A DNA stretch of 64,000 nt from Vombatus ursinus (GCF_900497805.2 NW_020945064.1:3063807-3127806); one strand, 5' to 3'; positions 41,211-53,190 are shown, counted from the stretch's first letter. Numbers and translations: made by a program. Notes: generated by a model from the sequence alone, not told the origin.

Positions 41211-42884
41211 CTGGGGCATCAAGATGTTTGCTTCTTCATGGTTTCCTGAATCTTAGCCTCACTCTTTAGATACACAGAAGTACATTGTACAGAGGCAGTA
41301 ATGAGAATTCTTCAGGGCTTGGCCCAGATGTCTGCTATACCTTTCCTCTCCTCCAACACAGAAGAGAATGAAATACCCTATTTTCCACCTGGAAGCTTTT
41401 GGCCAATCTCCTTGCCATAAAGCAACCAAACCAGAGTTCATCTGCTTACTTTTCGGTCACTGATTCACCACCTGGGCAACTGTCCACCTGTGGGTAGCGT
41501 GTCCCCCTTCTAAAGAGCAAACTATCTGCTGTAGGTGTGAAGGATGAAGGGAGCTTAAACACATTTCTTTTTATACCAAAAATTCTTTCCACCATTCTTC
41601 ATCTGTAGTCCCAACTTCTGACAATCCCGCCTTTGTATTTCACCTAGTTAAGCCACTTTTACTAATGCCTGAATTTTGGACTAGATCCTTGAGGCTTCCC
41701 CCCAACCCCCGATCCTCACAAAGGGGGCAATTAAAACCCACCACACCATTTTTTAAATGCCTTTAACTGTCCTCCAATTGCCCTGCCCTTCTCCCAATCT
41801 TCCACTCCCAGAGAAGAAACCAATTTGCTTTTTGGAGTTTTTTTCACTTATAACCAAGGAACCATCTCCATCCTATCTTTGATCCCAACTGATCCTAGGA
41901 ATGAAGGGATCCCTTAGTGTCCAGACATTCAACATCTTTCTATGAATTTATTCTTTTGCTAGCTCAGTTAAAAAAAGATAACTACCAGAAGGAAAAAACC
42001 TTTCTTTGTTCACTTTTTCCCCAAGTTCATCTCCCTTCAGTATCTAACTTCTGCTCAGATCAAATGTCCACTTTGGCTTCCCTGATGCCTAACTCTAGCT
42101 ACATGGTTTCCTTATAGAGCAAGCACTCAACTGCACCCCTATTCAGCCAGCTACATTATACACACGACCCATAAAGGTCCTTTCGTTTCATTCACACTGC
42201 ACAGCTGGCAAATTCCAGCTTCATCAATCAAAACAAGCCCATCCATCCTTCACTCCCCTCGGTTAAATGCTGACCCTTGGTCAAACTCCTTAGCTGGGTC
42301 TCCTTGAGCTCAGGTGACATGTGTGGAGTATTCTTTTCATTAACACTCCCTGTCAGAGATTATGTCTCTGTCCCTTTTAAATAACTTTGATGATGAGATT
42401 AAAACACTTTTCCATCAAAATACCAATGGATTTCAAGGCTACTCTGAATGCTCACCCCACAGATCATGTCCTCTCCATGTGAATAGCTCTGTTTGATGTT
42501 TTTTAGAAAGAGCATTCAAAGCATCAACCTTATTTTCAGGTTCCTACCCAACACATTGCTCCTTGGCCTAACTGTGAAGGATATTCAATGGAACCATGAA
42601 CTGACTACTCAGGACCTTTGTACTTTAGACTGCCTAAAAAGTAGTTGGCAATTTCACTTCATCTTGGTTACTGGCTTCTAAAGTCACTTTTTGTCAAGAG
42701 AATTTTAACTTTCCATCAGTTAGATGCATATACCTGTATCTAAGGATTATTAGGTTAATTGTAAAAAAAAAAATCACTTTGTTGGATGAAAACTAATATA
42801 CTAGTAATATTTGTAAATATTACAGATACACTGTGAAGAAGAAGTCACAACCCCGCCTTCTGGAGATGCTCTGCAGCAGTGTGG
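41211..42884. other. Unassigned part of intron 8
   Basis: No repeat family, gene or structured RNA recognised in this 1.7 kb. Composition is AT-rich and ordinary. Confidence 0.5.
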
Positions 42885-43030
42885 TACAGCAGAAAGAATA
42901 TAGGAACTAGAATCTAAGGGCCTGGGTTCAAATCCAGCCTCTGTCACTTACTACCTGTGAGACCTTGGGCACCTGACTTCTCTGGGCCTTGAATTTCCTC
43001 AACTGCAAAATAAAAGGGTTTACCTAAATC
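42885..43030 (+). mobile_element. CORE-SINE
   Basis: GGGTTCAAATCCAGCCTCTG, TGTGAGACCTTGGGCACC, then CCTCAACTGCAAAATAAAAG. Confidence 0.8.
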
Positions 43031-43195
43031 AGAGGCTCTTGACCTGAAGTCTAAGAACTTTTTTAAAGAATAATTTTATAATGGCATTGCCATATTATTG
43101 GTTTTTGTTGTAATCCATTGTATTTTACTTTATGCATTTAAAAACAGGATCCTGAGAAGGGCATCCGTTGGTTTTTACTGCACAATCAAAAGGGT
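43030..43195 (+). mobile_element. hAT-type nonautonomous DNA transposon
   Basis: CAGAGGCTCTTGACCTGAAG, then TATTTTACTTTATGCATTTA and TCCTGAGAAGGGCATCCGTT. Same family as 32988-33172. Confidence 0.6.
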
Positions 43196-43310
43196 CCACC
43201 AGGAAGGTGAAGATTCCCTGGACTAGATTATCCTGAAAGGTCCCCTTTATCTCTAAAGTCTTCTCGTTTTCTGCCCAAGGCCAAGGACTGGGCTTCTTTC
43301 TAGCAGACTC

Positions 43311-43505
43311 TCCTTGGGTTGGCGCTGCCATTTACCATGTCTCTGAACCATAGGCTCACAGACCAAGAAATGGAAGGGACCTCACAAGTCATTTAGTTCA
43401 ACCCCTCCATTTTCAAAGGAGGAACCTAAGTGCCATGCCCCGAGTCATTCCAGCTGAGCTGGGATTCAAGCTCCAAACCCAGAACTCTTCCTACTCCACT
43501 GCCTC
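43311..43505. repeat. Unnamed interspersed repeat, copy A
   Basis: It shares CCATTTACCATGTCTCTGAA and the following 170 bases, with substitutions, with copy B at 45564-45740. The middle resembles antisense MIR-like text (CCCTCCATTTTCAAAGGAGG). Confidence 0.6.
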
Positions 43506-43659
43506 TCCCCCATCCCAAACACCTGACCCATGAAAGGCAAAGTTTCCCAGGAACCTAATGCTCACTTATTTGCCATTAGACCATCCGCTTAACCCAGGGT
43601 TCAGCTCCCTAGCCAGCATATTTCCTGCTCAGATCCCTCTGTTATTGCTATAGGTCAGC

Positions 43660-44485
43660 CTTATGACCTAGGCAGTAGTCAACAAGCATTTCAAGTGCTT
43701 CCTATGTGCCAGGCACTGTGCTACACTCTGGAGAAATAAAGAAAGACCAAAAACATGGTCTCTGCCCTCAAGGAACTCACAGTCTAGTGGGGGAAATAAC
43801 ATACAAATATATAGAGAGAGTACAAATGAGGGATAAATCTCAGGGGGAAGGCACTGATTATAGTGGAGGTGGGGGGGAGGAGGAGGAGGAGGAGGAGACC
43901 AGGTAGGATTTGAGCTGAGTCTCAAAAGAAGCCAGAAGGTGAAAAAGCAGAGGATGCCAGGCATGGAATGCCTGTGAGGAATAGCAAGGAGGCCAGTGTC
44001 ACCGGATCTCCAAGCACATGGAGGAGAGTGAAGTGTAAGACTGGAAAAATGGGTATAATAATCATAACAACAACTAGCATTCATAGAGCGCTGTAGGGTG
44101 CAAAGTGCTTTGCATATCTTACCTCATTTGATTCTCACAACAACCCTGGGTGGCAGGTACCATTATTATCCCTTTTTTATAGGTGAGGAAACTGAAGCAG
44201 ACAGAGGTTGAGTGACAAACCCAGGGTCATAGAGCATCCAAGGCCAGATTTAAATTCAGGTCTTCCTAATTCTAGGTCCAGTACTCTATCTACTGCGTTA
44301 CCTAGCTGCCTAGGTACCACACAGATTGTGAATGGGCTTTCAAAACCAAGCAGTGGAAGTGAGGCATTGAAATGTAATGAGTGGGTGATGGAGTACCATG
44401 GCCAGACCTGTACTTTAAGAAGATCACTTTGGTAGCAAAGTGGGAGGATGGACTGGAGTGGGGGGATATCTGAATGGTGGCTATG
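43660..44485 (-). mobile_element. L2-type LINE, antisense, with SINE insertion
   Basis: TTCCTATGTGCCAGGCACTG, AATAGCAAGGAGGCCAGTGT, then after the SINE GCCAGACCTGTACTTTAAGA. It includes a (GGA)n run at 43871-43897. Confidence 0.85.
44055..44315 (-). mobile_element. CORE-SINE, near full length
   Basis: Antisense order from 3' to 5': GCAAAGTGCTTTGCATATCT, GGTGAGGAAACTGAAGCAGA, AAATTCAGGTCTTCCTAATT and TGCGTTACCTAGCTGCC. It interrupts an L2 copy. Confidence 0.88.
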
Positions 44486-44559
44486 AGTAGAAAGACAGGC
44501 AAGATGTTATGAAAGTGGAAATGACACTGGTTTCCAAGTTAATTGAATGACTGGTTTCC

Positions 44560-45445
44560 AAATTAAAGATACTAAATCATTATTGATTAGAGAAATGTAA
44601 ATTAAAATAACTCTGAGGTACCACTTCATACCTATTAGATTAGTTAACATGATAGAAAAGGAAAATGACAAATGCTAGAGGGGATGTAGGAAAACAGGCA
44701 TATTAAACACTGTTGGTGGAATTGTCAATTGGTCTGACCATTCTGGGGAACAATCTGGAACTACACTCAAAGGGTTATAAAACTATACATATCCTTTGAC
44801 CCAATAATACCACTACTAGATTTGTATCCTAAAGAGATTCAAGAAAAAAGAAAAGGACTCACATGTACAAAAATATTTATAGCAGCTCTTTTTGTGGTAG
44901 CAAAGTCATCAATAAGGGAATGGCTAAACAAATCGTGGTGTGTAATTGTGACAGAATACTATTGTGTATTAAGAAATAATGAGGGGGATGGTTTCATAAA
45001 AACCTGGGAAGACCTATATGATCTGGTGCAGAGTGAAATAAGCAAAACCAGGAAATCGTCGTACATAGTAATAGCAATATTGTAATGATGATCAACTGTG
45101 AAAAGGCTTAGCTACATTGATTAATACAATGATCCAAGACAATTCTGAAGGAATTTTATGATGAAAAATGCTATCTACCTCCAGAGAGAGAACTGATGAA
45201 CTCTTGAGAACAAATTTAAGTATGATTTTTTTCACTTTATTTTTCCTGGGTTGTTTTTTTTGTTTTTGCTTTTTGTTTTTTTTGCACCATGGCTAATTAT
45301 GGAAATATATTTTGCCATGATATCACATGTACAATCCATATTGCTTGCCTTCTCAATGGGTGCTGCAAAGGGCTAAAGGGAGGGAAAGAATTTAAAGCTC
45401 AAAAAAATTTTGAAATGTTTAAAATAAAGAATAAAATTTTTGAAA
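44560..45445 (+). mobile_element. L1 3' end, 5'-truncated
   Basis: GGTACCACTTCATACCTATT, CACTGTTGGTGGAATTGTCA, AAAATATTTATAGCAGCTCT, GAACTGATGAACTCTTGAGA, ending in AATAAAATTTTTG. A fragment of about 87 codons at 44822-45085 keeps ORF2 C-terminal residues (TKIFIAALFVVAKS). Confidence 0.9.
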
Positions 45446-45510
45446 ACTGAAGAGACATAGAGAAGTCTCAATCAGAATTGCTTTTCTATATTACAAACCA
45501 ATGGTTATAT

Positions 45511-45560
45511 CTTCACTTTGGCAGCACATATACTAAAATTGGAATGATGAAGAGAAGATG
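45511..45560 (+). pseudogene. U6 snRNA fragment (5' part only)
   Basis: TTTGGCAGCACATATACTAA, then AATTGGAATGATGAAGAGAAG matches roughly nucleotides 5-50 of U6 snRNA with a few substitutions. The 3' half of U6, including the U4-pairing and Lsm-binding parts, is absent, so it is not functional. It abuts repeat copy B. Confidence 0.9.
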
Positions 45561-45563
45561 AAT

Positions 45564-45740
45564 CTTCCTGGGTTTATGCTCCCATTTACCGTGTCTCTGA
45601 ACCACAGACTCACACACCAAGAACGTACCAGGAACCTTAGTGCGCTCATCTAGTCCAATCCCTTCATTTCCCAGAGGAAACAAAGTGACGTGCCCCAAGT
45701 CACACAAATCATAGGAAGCAGAAATGAGATTCAACCTAGC
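45564..45740. repeat. Unnamed interspersed repeat, copy B
   Basis: CCATTTACCGTGTCTCTGAA and following bases align with copy A at 43311-43505. The alignment starts almost exactly where the U6 fragment ends. Confidence 0.6.
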
Positions 45741-47460
45741 TGATTTTAAGATATCAATAGAACTGACCTCTTCTGAAAAGAAGTGTTCAGTATGTTTTAT
45801 AAGCTGCCAGTCTACACCTTATGGAAGACATCTCCTGCCCACATTTCTCAGGGCTTCTGTTGGTTCTTTGTAAACTGGTGGTAAGGAATATTCAGCTCAA
45901 TCATTCCCCAAGGACCCTTCTCAGTATTCTGAGCTACTCTTTAAGCCTAAGAACACTGAGCTCCCTTTCAAAAAATATAAACACCACTCTTTTTATTTCT
46001 TTTACACACAGGATGGCATGGTAGCAGTTCTTCAGGTCCCTGAATTACATACTGATTTTTTTCCCCTTCTTTAACTAGTCCCTTTCTTCTGTCTTGGACA
46101 AGTTTCCAAAGTTTATAGTGGAAGAGTTTAAAAAAAAAACTTCATATAGTGGCAAGAAGGTTTCTATAGTATACACAAGCACAGTCTATTCACACATTTT
46201 ACAGATGCAAATAAAGGGAAAATGAAAAAAAAGTAATGATTATAAATGAATTACAGCTATGGACAGAATGTAGATAAACACTAATCCCAGCGAGGGCTCT
46301 GTAAATTTCCCTCTACAGAACAATGAGATATAGGAAACATGCTCAGAAGGCTGGACTGCTCAGCAGCACCAGCACATTCCCTCTTCATAAAGTGCCTTAA
46401 ACTCTTCAGGAAAGAAGCTGGCTAGTGGTAAAATTCAGTTTGGAAGGAAAGGGCAGAAGCTGGTTTCTAACTTAGCCGAGAAGATCCAAACCCCGATTGT
46501 TGCTAAAATGTCTCTACAAATCAAGTCTCACATGAGAACATGTCAGCCCTGGGGGGTCTCTGGGGCTGCCTGGAGAAGGTGCCTCTGGAGTTCGACATGG
46601 TGGTCACCATGAATCTGAAGGTCTTTGAAGCCACCTTGCCCCAATTAATTCTGCTCTGAGGCAGGAAATAGCTCGTGCAACCAGTGACTGTGGGGAGAAA
46701 GGACTGTGGGGAGGTAACCCAGCAGTCCAAACAAAACGCCCTCCCTTATGTAAGAAACCACAGCGACATGCTGTTTGCCAGGACAACATAATAGACCTCT
46801 GTGTGAAGCCATGGAGCACACTGTGAGGGAGTGTGTGCACTCCCAGAGTTTACCTAAGCCATACCTGTGCATGCAGTGTTAATGAGGGCTCTGTCCCCAA
46901 AGCAGGAGCCCCACTGATAGGAACCAGATGCAGGATGGGTTGACAACAGCAGCCTTGCTTTACCATTATCGGCTGGCCAAGAGGGTCACGGTATACCCCC
47001 TTTAATTGATGTTTCAAGCATCTTTTTGAAAAATCTGTTCTTCCTCCACCCGATTTCCTTCAATCTAATCAAATTAAAAACAAGCTAGACAAAAAGGCAA
47101 GATGGTTTACAGGGAAGGAGAAAACCCAAATGGCCATTGTCATATTTAGATCTATTGAGATCCACTCCAACCGCAGGGTCCTCTAGTCTCTATGCTAATT
47201 TGAGAGACTCCTCCATGTTCACAATATCTGCTGTATATTTTTAAAGACAGAACGAATGCTTCAAAATCCCCATATCAGCAAGTTCAGAAGGGGAGATAGG
47301 GAGAGTCCAGAAGAACATGTTGGGATAGGGACAGGCACGGGGCCTTTGGGAAACTCAGTTTATCTGCACTCAGACACACTCGGATCAAGGAGAGAAAGTG
47401 TTCTCTAACACTCATTAAGTAAAAATCTGAAATGGACAATAAAAAGCCTCACATGCTGTG
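45741..47460. other. Unassigned part of intron 8
   Basis: No repeat or gene recognised. Bases 46300-47000 are of moderate GC and lack the usual retroposon signatures. Confidence 0.5.
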
Positions 47461-47464
47461 AAGG

Positions 47465-48330
47465 ATTCAATTCAATTAAGTAAACATTTATTAAATACCT
47501 ACTACATACAGGGCACTCTGCTAGGAGGTGAGGAAGGAAATATGAAAACCAGCCTCAACCTTCCAGAAGCTTATAATCTAGTAGACAGCAAGATTTCAAT
47601 AAAAATTTACTTAAGAGAAAGACAGACAGAGACAGAGACAGAGAGAGACAGAGAGAGAGAGATTTCAAAAGGCATAGAGGTAAATGGAGTCTAAGCACTG
47701 GGATGGAAGGATGGGCTGTGCAAATGTACAGAGGTAGAAGAGGGGAGATGAGATTAGAGAACCCCAGTTTATCCAGTTTAGCTAGACTATAGAGTATTTC
47801 TCAGGGAGTAGAATGAAATAACACTGAAAAGATAAATTAGAATAATTCTGAAGGTGTGAATACTCCTAAGGAGAGCTTGTATTTCATCCTATCTACAATG
47901 GGGACCCATGCAAGTTTTTTGAGCAAAAGAGATTAATGTAATCAGATCTGTACATGAGGAAGATTACTTTGGTAGCCTTCAAAGGACTCAGTAGAAAACA
48001 GAGAGAACGGAGGGTGGGAAGATCTGTTAGGAGGCTACCATACTAGATTATGAAGATGATGTCAGAGATGACGAAGGCCTGAACTAAGTAGTGATAGTCT
48101 GAGTGAAAAAACTGAGAGAGGGAAGAGAAATTAATGTTTGCTGAGGGAAAATTAACAGGATTTGGCAACTGACCAGCTATAGTAGGTGAGAGGAAGCAGA
48201 GTCAGCGAGGACTCCTAGGTTTCCGGCCAGAGTGACCGGAATGATGGAGGTGCCATTTACAGAAATCGGAAAGCCAGGAGGAGGGACAGGTCAGAGGGAG
48301 AAAGGAATAGGTAGGGGTCTGCTTGTGGTG
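47465..48330 (-). mobile_element. L2-type LINE, antisense
   Basis: AATACCTACTACATACAGGG, AGGAAGATTACTTTGGTAGC, GGACTCCTAGGTTTCCGGCC, GGTGCCATTTACAGAAATCG. It contains a (GACAGA)n run at about 47615-47662. More of the same family lies at 48690-48850. Confidence 0.8.
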
Positions 48331-48434
48331 AGTCTGAAGCACTGCTGGGGCACTCAAGCAGGCCAAAAGAAAAGTGAAGAGCGGGTGACTGAGGGGAAAG
48401 GGAGCATGTCAGAAGGCAAGAAAGCCTCCATTTC

Positions 48435-48670
48435 AAGCCTGGACACTCATAGCTGTGTGAGTGATTATAGGTAAGCCACTTGGGCCTCCTGTGGCTCAGT
48501 TTCCTTATCTGTAAAAGAAGATAATGACACCTATAGTAGTCATGTCACAGAGTGATTGTGAGAAGGATTATCCTATTTCCAGACATCATCAAATAAGATA
48601 ACGTGTGGAATGCTTTCTACAAACTGTAAAGCACTAAAGAAATGCCAGTTGTTATCACTGTTGTTATTAA
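48435..48670 (+). mobile_element. CORE-SINE (MIR/THER-type)
   Basis: TAGCTGTGTGAGTGATTATA, CTCAGTTTCCTTATCTGTAA, then ACTGTAAAGCACTAAAGAAA. An antisense MIR piece follows at 48870-48980. Confidence 0.8.
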
Positions 48671-49159
48671 ATATGAAACTGGATCACTGAAGCCAGGGAA
48701 ATGGTTGAGACCACTGGGGGAGAGAAGATGAAGGGAAAAAGGGGAAGGCCTAGGGCAAAGTCTTAGGGCAGACCAAGACAGCGAGGTAACAGGAGAACCG
48801 AGGACACCTGCAGTAATGTCATCAAAGCCAAGGGAGGGAGAGGTCACAGCTGGGAGGGAGGGGCCTCAAAGGCCCCTATTCTGCAGATGAGGAAACCGCG
48901 ATTTGACCAAGATCACACAGCTGGTGAGTGTCTAAGACAGGATCTGAACACAGGACCTCTCAACTCCAAGTACAGCGCCCCATTCCCAGCCCGAGAATCA
49001 GACCGAGTTTGTCTCACAAAAATAGTTTAGTAGAGTAACTACTGATACAGCACAGAGATTATTTATTCTTCAAATGTACGACAAAATTCAATTACAAGTT
49101 CACCTGGACCTAAAGAATGTTTCCAAGGGAGTTTGCTTAGAGCTCACTCATCGTCTCTA

Positions 49160-49260
49160 AGACTGATTGATTGATTTATTTCTTGTCTTGCCTTTCTTCA
49201 CATCCCCAGTGCTTAGTGTAGTACCTGGCACACTTAATAAATGCTCACTGACTGACTTTT
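49160..49260 (+). mobile_element. L2-type LINE 3' end
   Basis: CCCAGTGCTTAGTGTAGTAC, then CACTTAATAAATGCTCACTG. Confidence 0.75.
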
Positions 49261-49549
49261 GTTAGTTTGGGTATTTTATATTTTTGTAGGTATCCATCCA
49301 TTTCATCAATAGATGGGGGAAGAATTGTAAGGTAATAATTCATCTGAAAAACATCATGGGGTTTTAGCCACCCACAAGCTCAATATGACAGCAGTGTTAC
49401 ATAGAATGTGATCTTAGTGTGCTTTTAAGAGTTTGGGCACTCAGGAAAAAGGAGGCGCTAGCCCTGCAGTGTTCTGCTGTGATCAGGCCTCATCTGAACC
49501 AAAAGTGTAGACACTATATTTTTGGGAGAACACTGATAAGATGGAATGG

Positions 49550-49740
49550 CACTATTTTAGTGTTGTAAGAGATCTCATAAGTTAATGGTACAACCTATGC
49601 CTCAATGGTTTCCGATGAAGGAGAGCCCACTCCCTCCCAAGGCGGCATGTCCCACTTTTGAGCAGCACTAATGATTAGGAATTAATAATGTTTGCCCTGA
49701 GAAGTCTGCCTCTTTGAAGTTTCCCCCACAATTCCCATTC
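49550..49740 (-). mobile_element. L3/CR1-type LINE fragment
   Basis: GAGAGCCCACTCCCTCCCAA, then TTGAGCAGCACTAATGATTA, an antisense match to CR1-clade sequence. Diverged. Confidence 0.45.
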
Positions 49741-50462
49741 CAGAAGTAAAGAACGGTCTGTAGAGAAGTGGAGAAATGGGAGACTTCATGTCATGTGCAA
49801 GGGGCAGCTAGCCAACCATGGCTAACACAGGGAGTGCAATGGGCAATGGGGAACCATCCAAAGCCCTGGCAGCAGAAGACAGAAGTCAGGCTGTGGAGGG
49901 CTCATCTGTGAGGCTGAGCAGTTTTCCATCTATCTTAGAGGAAGCAAGGAGACACTACAGACTTCTGAACAGGGGGATGACATGATCAGACCTGTACCTT
50001 GTGACTACTGATTTGGAATCTGTGTGGAAGACAGCTCAGACAGGGGAGAGATTAGAAGCAGAGAAACAAATTAGCCAGTCATTCTAATAATCCAAACCAG
50101 AGATGATGAGACTCTTAGTGAGGGTAGTGGTTGTACAAGATGGATGGAAGAGAGGCTCTAGAGAGAATTTTGCAACTGCCTGAAGGGGAAGGGTATGAGG
50201 AAGAGTAAAGAGTCAAGGCTGACTGAGAAGTTGAAACCTGGGTGACCAGAAGGACAGTGGTACTAGCAACAGAAACAAGTAAGTATGGAGGAAGGTTCCA
50301 ATAGGAAGTATGGAGGCAAGAAAATTTAATTAGTTCAGACTTGGACATATTCAGTGTGAGATGCCAATGGGACATCCAGGTGGAGATATTTAGAAAGTAG
50401 CTGCTGAACTAGAGTTCAGAAGAGAGATTAGGACTCAATATATATATTTAAGAGTAAGTTAC

Positions 50463-50613
50463 AGGGGCAGCTAGGTGGCGCAGTGAATAGAGCACCGGCC
50501 CTGAAGTCAGGAGGACCTGAGTTCAAATCCGGCCTCAGACCAAACACCTGACACACTTACTAGCTATGTGACGTTGGGCAAGTCACTTAACCCCAATTGC
50601 CTAAAAAAAAAAA
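50463..50613 (+). mobile_element. Marsupial tRNA-derived SINE (MAR1/WSINE type)
   Basis: It starts GGGGCAGCTAGGTGGCGCAG and has TTCAAATCCGGCCTCAGACC, GGGCAAGTCACTTAACCCCA and a poly-A. It is flanked by AGAGTAAGTTAC (50451-50462) and AGAGTAAATTAC (50614-50625). Low divergence suggests a young insertion. Confidence 0.93.
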
Positions 50614-50625
50614 AGAGTAAATTAC

Positions 50626-50811
50626 TATAATTCTTCTTTACAACATTACTAATGTGGAAATACATTTAATATGACGGTACATGTATAGCCTATATCAGAC
50701 TGCATGCACTTGGAGAGGGGGGTAGCGGAGGGAGGGGGAGAAAATTTAGAACTCAAAACTTTATAGAAGTGAATGCTGAAAACTAAAAACAAATAAATAA
50801 TTTTTTTTAGA
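50626..50811 (+). mobile_element. L1 3' end, strongly 5'-truncated
   Basis: CTAATGTGGAAATACATTTA, then GAAAATTTAGAACTCAAAAC and a terminal A/T-rich tail. It is followed by AGAGTAAGGTAC at 50812-50823, the same target sequence that flanks the SINE. Confidence 0.88.
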
Positions 50812-51261
50812 AGAGTAAGGTACACAGAAATGATAAGTAAATTTCTGAGAGTTGATAAGATTGCCAGGAGAAGAGACTGTAAGGCCCAGAACAGAGCCTT
50901 GAGAGTAAGCCAGGCTTACTGGGTGGGAGATGAGTGATGAGCCAGGGAAGATGACTAATAAGAAACAGTCAGGCAGCTAGAAAGAGAACTAGGAGAGGAC
51001 AATGTCACAGAAGCCAAGAGGGGAGAGACTATCTAAGAATAGGGGGGCAAGAGCTGCAAAGAAGTCAGACAGAACAAAATGAGGAAAAGACCATGAATTT
51101 AGCAATTACAAGATGAATGTAACATCAGGCAAGTGACTGGATCACAAAGGGTTGAGAAGCAAAGCAGAGTGGGATGAATGTCCTATTTTCAGTAAAGACA
51201 AAGACCACAAACCATGTTGTGATGAACTGCATTGAATGAAAGCTTAAAACCAGGATACCGT

Positions 51262-51690
51262 CATTCACTTATTCATCCCCTCAATTACTATGTGTTGAGA
51301 ATCTACCAGCTAGAAAAACACGCTCATTAGGCACTGGCAGATACGAAGACCAGCGAGGCAAGCTCCCTGCCCTTAGGGAGTTCACGATCTGGCAGAAGTG
51401 ACATGATACAAAACAAATATGTCGTGACTATACTACATAACAGAACCTGATAAGAGCCTGAGAGACGTCCAAAGCGGAGCATAAAGAAGTGTACAGAAAG
51501 AGTTTTTGTCTGACGGGGCAGGTATAGGGAAGATGGGTGGAGGCTTCATGGAAGTGGCGTCTGACCTAGGTCTTGAACGACAGGTAGGATTTTCACAGGT
51601 GAGCACTGCATCCCTGTAACAGGAACACTCTTGAGCAAAGATGCAGATGTAGGAAAGTACCTGACATGTGCAAGAGATGTCCCAAAACAG
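51262..51690 (-). mobile_element. L2-type LINE, antisense
   Basis: AATTACTATGTGTTGAGAAT, CCTGCCCTTAGGGAGTTCAC, then GACCTAGGTCTTGAACGACA. Confidence 0.65.
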
Positions 51691-51699
51691 GGAGCCAAC

Positions 51700-52795
51700 T
51701 AATAACCTGTACTGCAGAGAATGCTGAAGTCCCAAACAAATGGGCAGAGAGGATGTGGTGTACAACCTGAAGATCACTGAAACACGAGCTTCCTTTGCAT
51801 CTTGTCTGTCTCCCTTTCCTTCCCCAAACAGAAAGCCTCGATTCTGCTCTCCTCCATGCCATCTTCTCTAATGATATGGACGGAAATGTCACTAAGCAAC
51901 AACTGGCACAGAAACAACCCACAGGGCTGGAAATGGTCATCCAGCTACCCAAACCCTAGATACACTGGGCTAGAGATGAAAAGCTGGAAAGCCGTCTTGG
52001 AAGGGACACCTCCAACACCCATCATCAGGGCCAAAAGTCCCCCTGACCTGGGAAGCTGGCTGCAGGGACTTGGGCAGGCTTTGCCCGGTTCTAAGTGCCC
52101 TTGGGAGAAGATGTTGCTCAGTCACGCACACCAGGCCCCCAGACAAGAAGCTTGGCCGGCGGCAGGCGGAGGGAGGGAGGAGGGCACACAGCCATAGCTG
52201 GGGCAGGAATAAAGAGAGCTTTTTTCAGAGCTGACTGGAAACAGGAAGTGCCCAATCCCTGAGAACAGTAACCCTCACACACACTCTACACAAAGACACA
52301 CTGAGCTGTTAACCCTAATTACCTGTGACGGACACACGAGTGAAGCCCCAACCTTCCAGGCAGCAGATTGAGCGAAAGGAAAACAAACAGCTCACAGGGA
52401 ATACAGGCAGCTATTTTCCCCCTAAAACAGCCTTCTCACCTCCAAATGATTTGCCTTCTTGCTCCCAGATTATAGTGCAGATGTGAAATGAAAGATTAAA
52501 TGAGGTTTCTCAGGTATTTCTCCCCACAAGAGTTACCAGCCCAGCAGGGAGCAACGGGACACAAGCAGACCCAAACCACAAAACTTTTCCATGCCTGTCA
52601 TTAAGTTCATCCTTCACTGCCACCAGCTCACACCTCCTAGGATATTTTAAAAGGGGACTGCGACATTCAACATGTATGGAGTTGAAACTCTATGTTCTTA
52701 AAGACAGTTTAAAAGGCTTCGGCAAGAGACCCTGCAGTGGGGTATGCACTGAGAGAAAATAGTCTTCCTAGTTTCCTTTCAAGTTTTAAAATTTT
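51700..52795. other. Unassigned part of intron 8
   Basis: About 1.1 kb without a recognised repeat or gene. It is locally GC-rich around 52020-52200. Confidence 0.5.
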
Positions 52796-52799
52796 CTTG

Positions 52800-53045
52800 T
52801 CTGTTGTTCAATCATTTTCAGTCGTGTCTGACTCTCTGTGACTCCATTTGCCAAGAAAGGCAAAGATACTGGAGTGGTTTGTCATTTCCTTCTCCAGCTC
52901 ATCTCACAGATGAGGAAACTGAGCCAAATAGAGTTAAGTGACTTGCCCAGGGTCACATAGCTAGTAAGCGTCTGAGGCCAGTTTGAACTCAGGAAGAGGA
53001 GTCTTCCTGACTCTGGACCTGACATTCTATCCACTGTGCAACTTA
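52800..53045 (-). mobile_element. SINE with RTE/BovB-like 3' tail, near full length
   Basis: Reading the plus strand: TTTTCAGTCGTGTCTGACTC (the RTE-like tail), GGAGTGGTTTGTCATTTCCT, CAGATGAGGAAACTGAGCC, then TCTGGACCTGACATTCTATC at the 5' end. Same family as 9028-9247 in the opposite orientation. Confidence 0.92.
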
Positions 53046-53109
53046 CTTGACATCATTCTAAAAAAATAAAGTTAATCCAAAGAGCTCCACAGTTATGATT
53101 GCTTCACTC

Positions 53110-53110
<1 letters not shown>

Positions 53111-53190
<80 letters not shown>
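53111..53190. repeat. (TG)n(GA)n compound microsatellite
   Basis: About 15 TG units run directly into about 24 GA units. Same arrangement as at 34845-34905. Confidence 0.97.

Larger units (their letters stand above)
49850..51240 (-). mobile_element. L2-type LINE, antisense, with two insertions
   Basis: GGGGGATGACATGATCAGAC, GATGCCAATGGGACATCCAG, then AGACTGTAAGGCCCAGAACA after the insertions, in the order of an antisense L2-like copy. A SINE and an L1 3' end split it at about 50463-50811. Confidence 0.8.
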
